Source of the DNA: Desulfatitalea alkaliphila
GTDB taxonomy: Bacteria > Desulfobacterota > Desulfobacteria > Desulfobacterales > Desulfosarcinaceae
Length of the DNA stretch: 64,000 nucleotides
Direction of reading: 5' to 3'
Assembly: GCF_022968795.1 (NCBI RefSeq)
Contig: NZ_JALJRB010000012.1
Span: 57,491 to 121,490 of the forward strand
The position numbers and the translations under genes are program-made. This document shows, in pieces, positions 63,984-64,000 of this stretch. The notes beneath the pieces are model-generated. The model was not told the DNA's origin. It worked only from the letters and a program-made list of their open reading frames with translations, and did not search any database. The number at the start of each line of letters is the position of its first letter. The stretch's first letter is position 1.

Positions 63984-64000
63984 TCGCCACAACTTTAAAC
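63976..64000. repeat. AT-rich dispersed repeat, copy R10 (cut by window end)
   Basis: CATATAATCGCCACAACTTT matches the ATAATCGATAG...AACTT form. The metF TAA lies within its ATATAATCG end. The rest is outside the window. Confidence 0.5.

Noticed and set aside
1..64000. CRISPR arrays, rRNA or tRNA genes, transposase genes
   Set aside because: None seen; the repeats present are dispersed or palindromic, without regular spacers.

Overview
The window reads as chromosomal DNA of a motile, anaerobic, GC-rich deltaproteobacterium, most likely a Desulfobacterales-type sulfate reducer. The grounds are the complete flagellar cluster with a sigma54-type activator, a TAXI-TRAP transporter, FmdE and CooT-like proteins, an MTHFR with a cysteine-rich C-terminal extension, and an apparent selenocysteine codon. 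The assignment is an inference from gene content; no rRNA, tRNA, CRISPR array or transposase gene was seen.

Positions 1-28910 hold one flagellar gene block, all on the minus strand. In transcription order (right to left) it runs: sigma54 activator, flgB-flgC-fliE-fliF-fliG, a fused fliH-fliI, fliJ-fliK-flgD-flgE, motA, two motB paralogues, fliL-fliM-fliN-fliO-fliP-fliQ-fliR-flhB-flhA-flhF-flhG-fliA, a small membrane protein, and flgF-flgG-flgA (flgA runs off the left edge). Two good sigma54 promoters lie before flgB and flgF, matching the activator encoded at the head of the block. Unusual features are the FliH-FliI fusion, an Ada-type zinc-binding tail on FlhF, a MotB paralogue lacking the ion-binding aspartate, and an activator whose receiver domain lacks the phosphoacceptor aspartate.

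Positions 29000-45100 are housekeeping and transport genes: plsY; a minus-strand run of parA, parB, a NYN-domain RNase-like gene, a DUF3842 gene, a cooT-like gene and an IspH-UbiA fusion; then on the plus strand an M48 protease with TPRs and a DUF1850/TAXI/TRAP transporter set; a stand-alone EF-G on the minus strand; and an fmdE/moeA-like pair.

Positions 45100-49650 hold an envelope ABC-export operon (ATPase, permease, secreted NifX-like protein, LolA-like protein, outer-membrane barrel). Positions 49790-60100 form a metal(loid) and thiol-redox island on the minus strand, with two ArsR regulators, ACR3, an ArsP-like permease, a CoA-disulfide-reductase-like flavoprotein, several thioredoxin-fold proteins, CcdA, a MauE/DoxX protein, a rhodanese, USP proteins and a DUF1573 protein. 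The DUF1573 gene has an in-frame UGA exactly at a conserved Cys codon, followed by a SECIS-like hairpin: a strong selenoprotein candidate. The window ends with a K+ channel carrying RCK/TrkA domains and an MTHFR.

Two families of non-coding repeats run through the window. One is an AT-rich TTAAACTT/AACTTAAAA element with an ATAATCGATAG end, often abutting stop codons and sometimes paired in inverted orientation around GC-rich palindromes. The other is a set of exactly 72-nt perfect or near-perfect palindromes ending in GGGGACGCCCTT.
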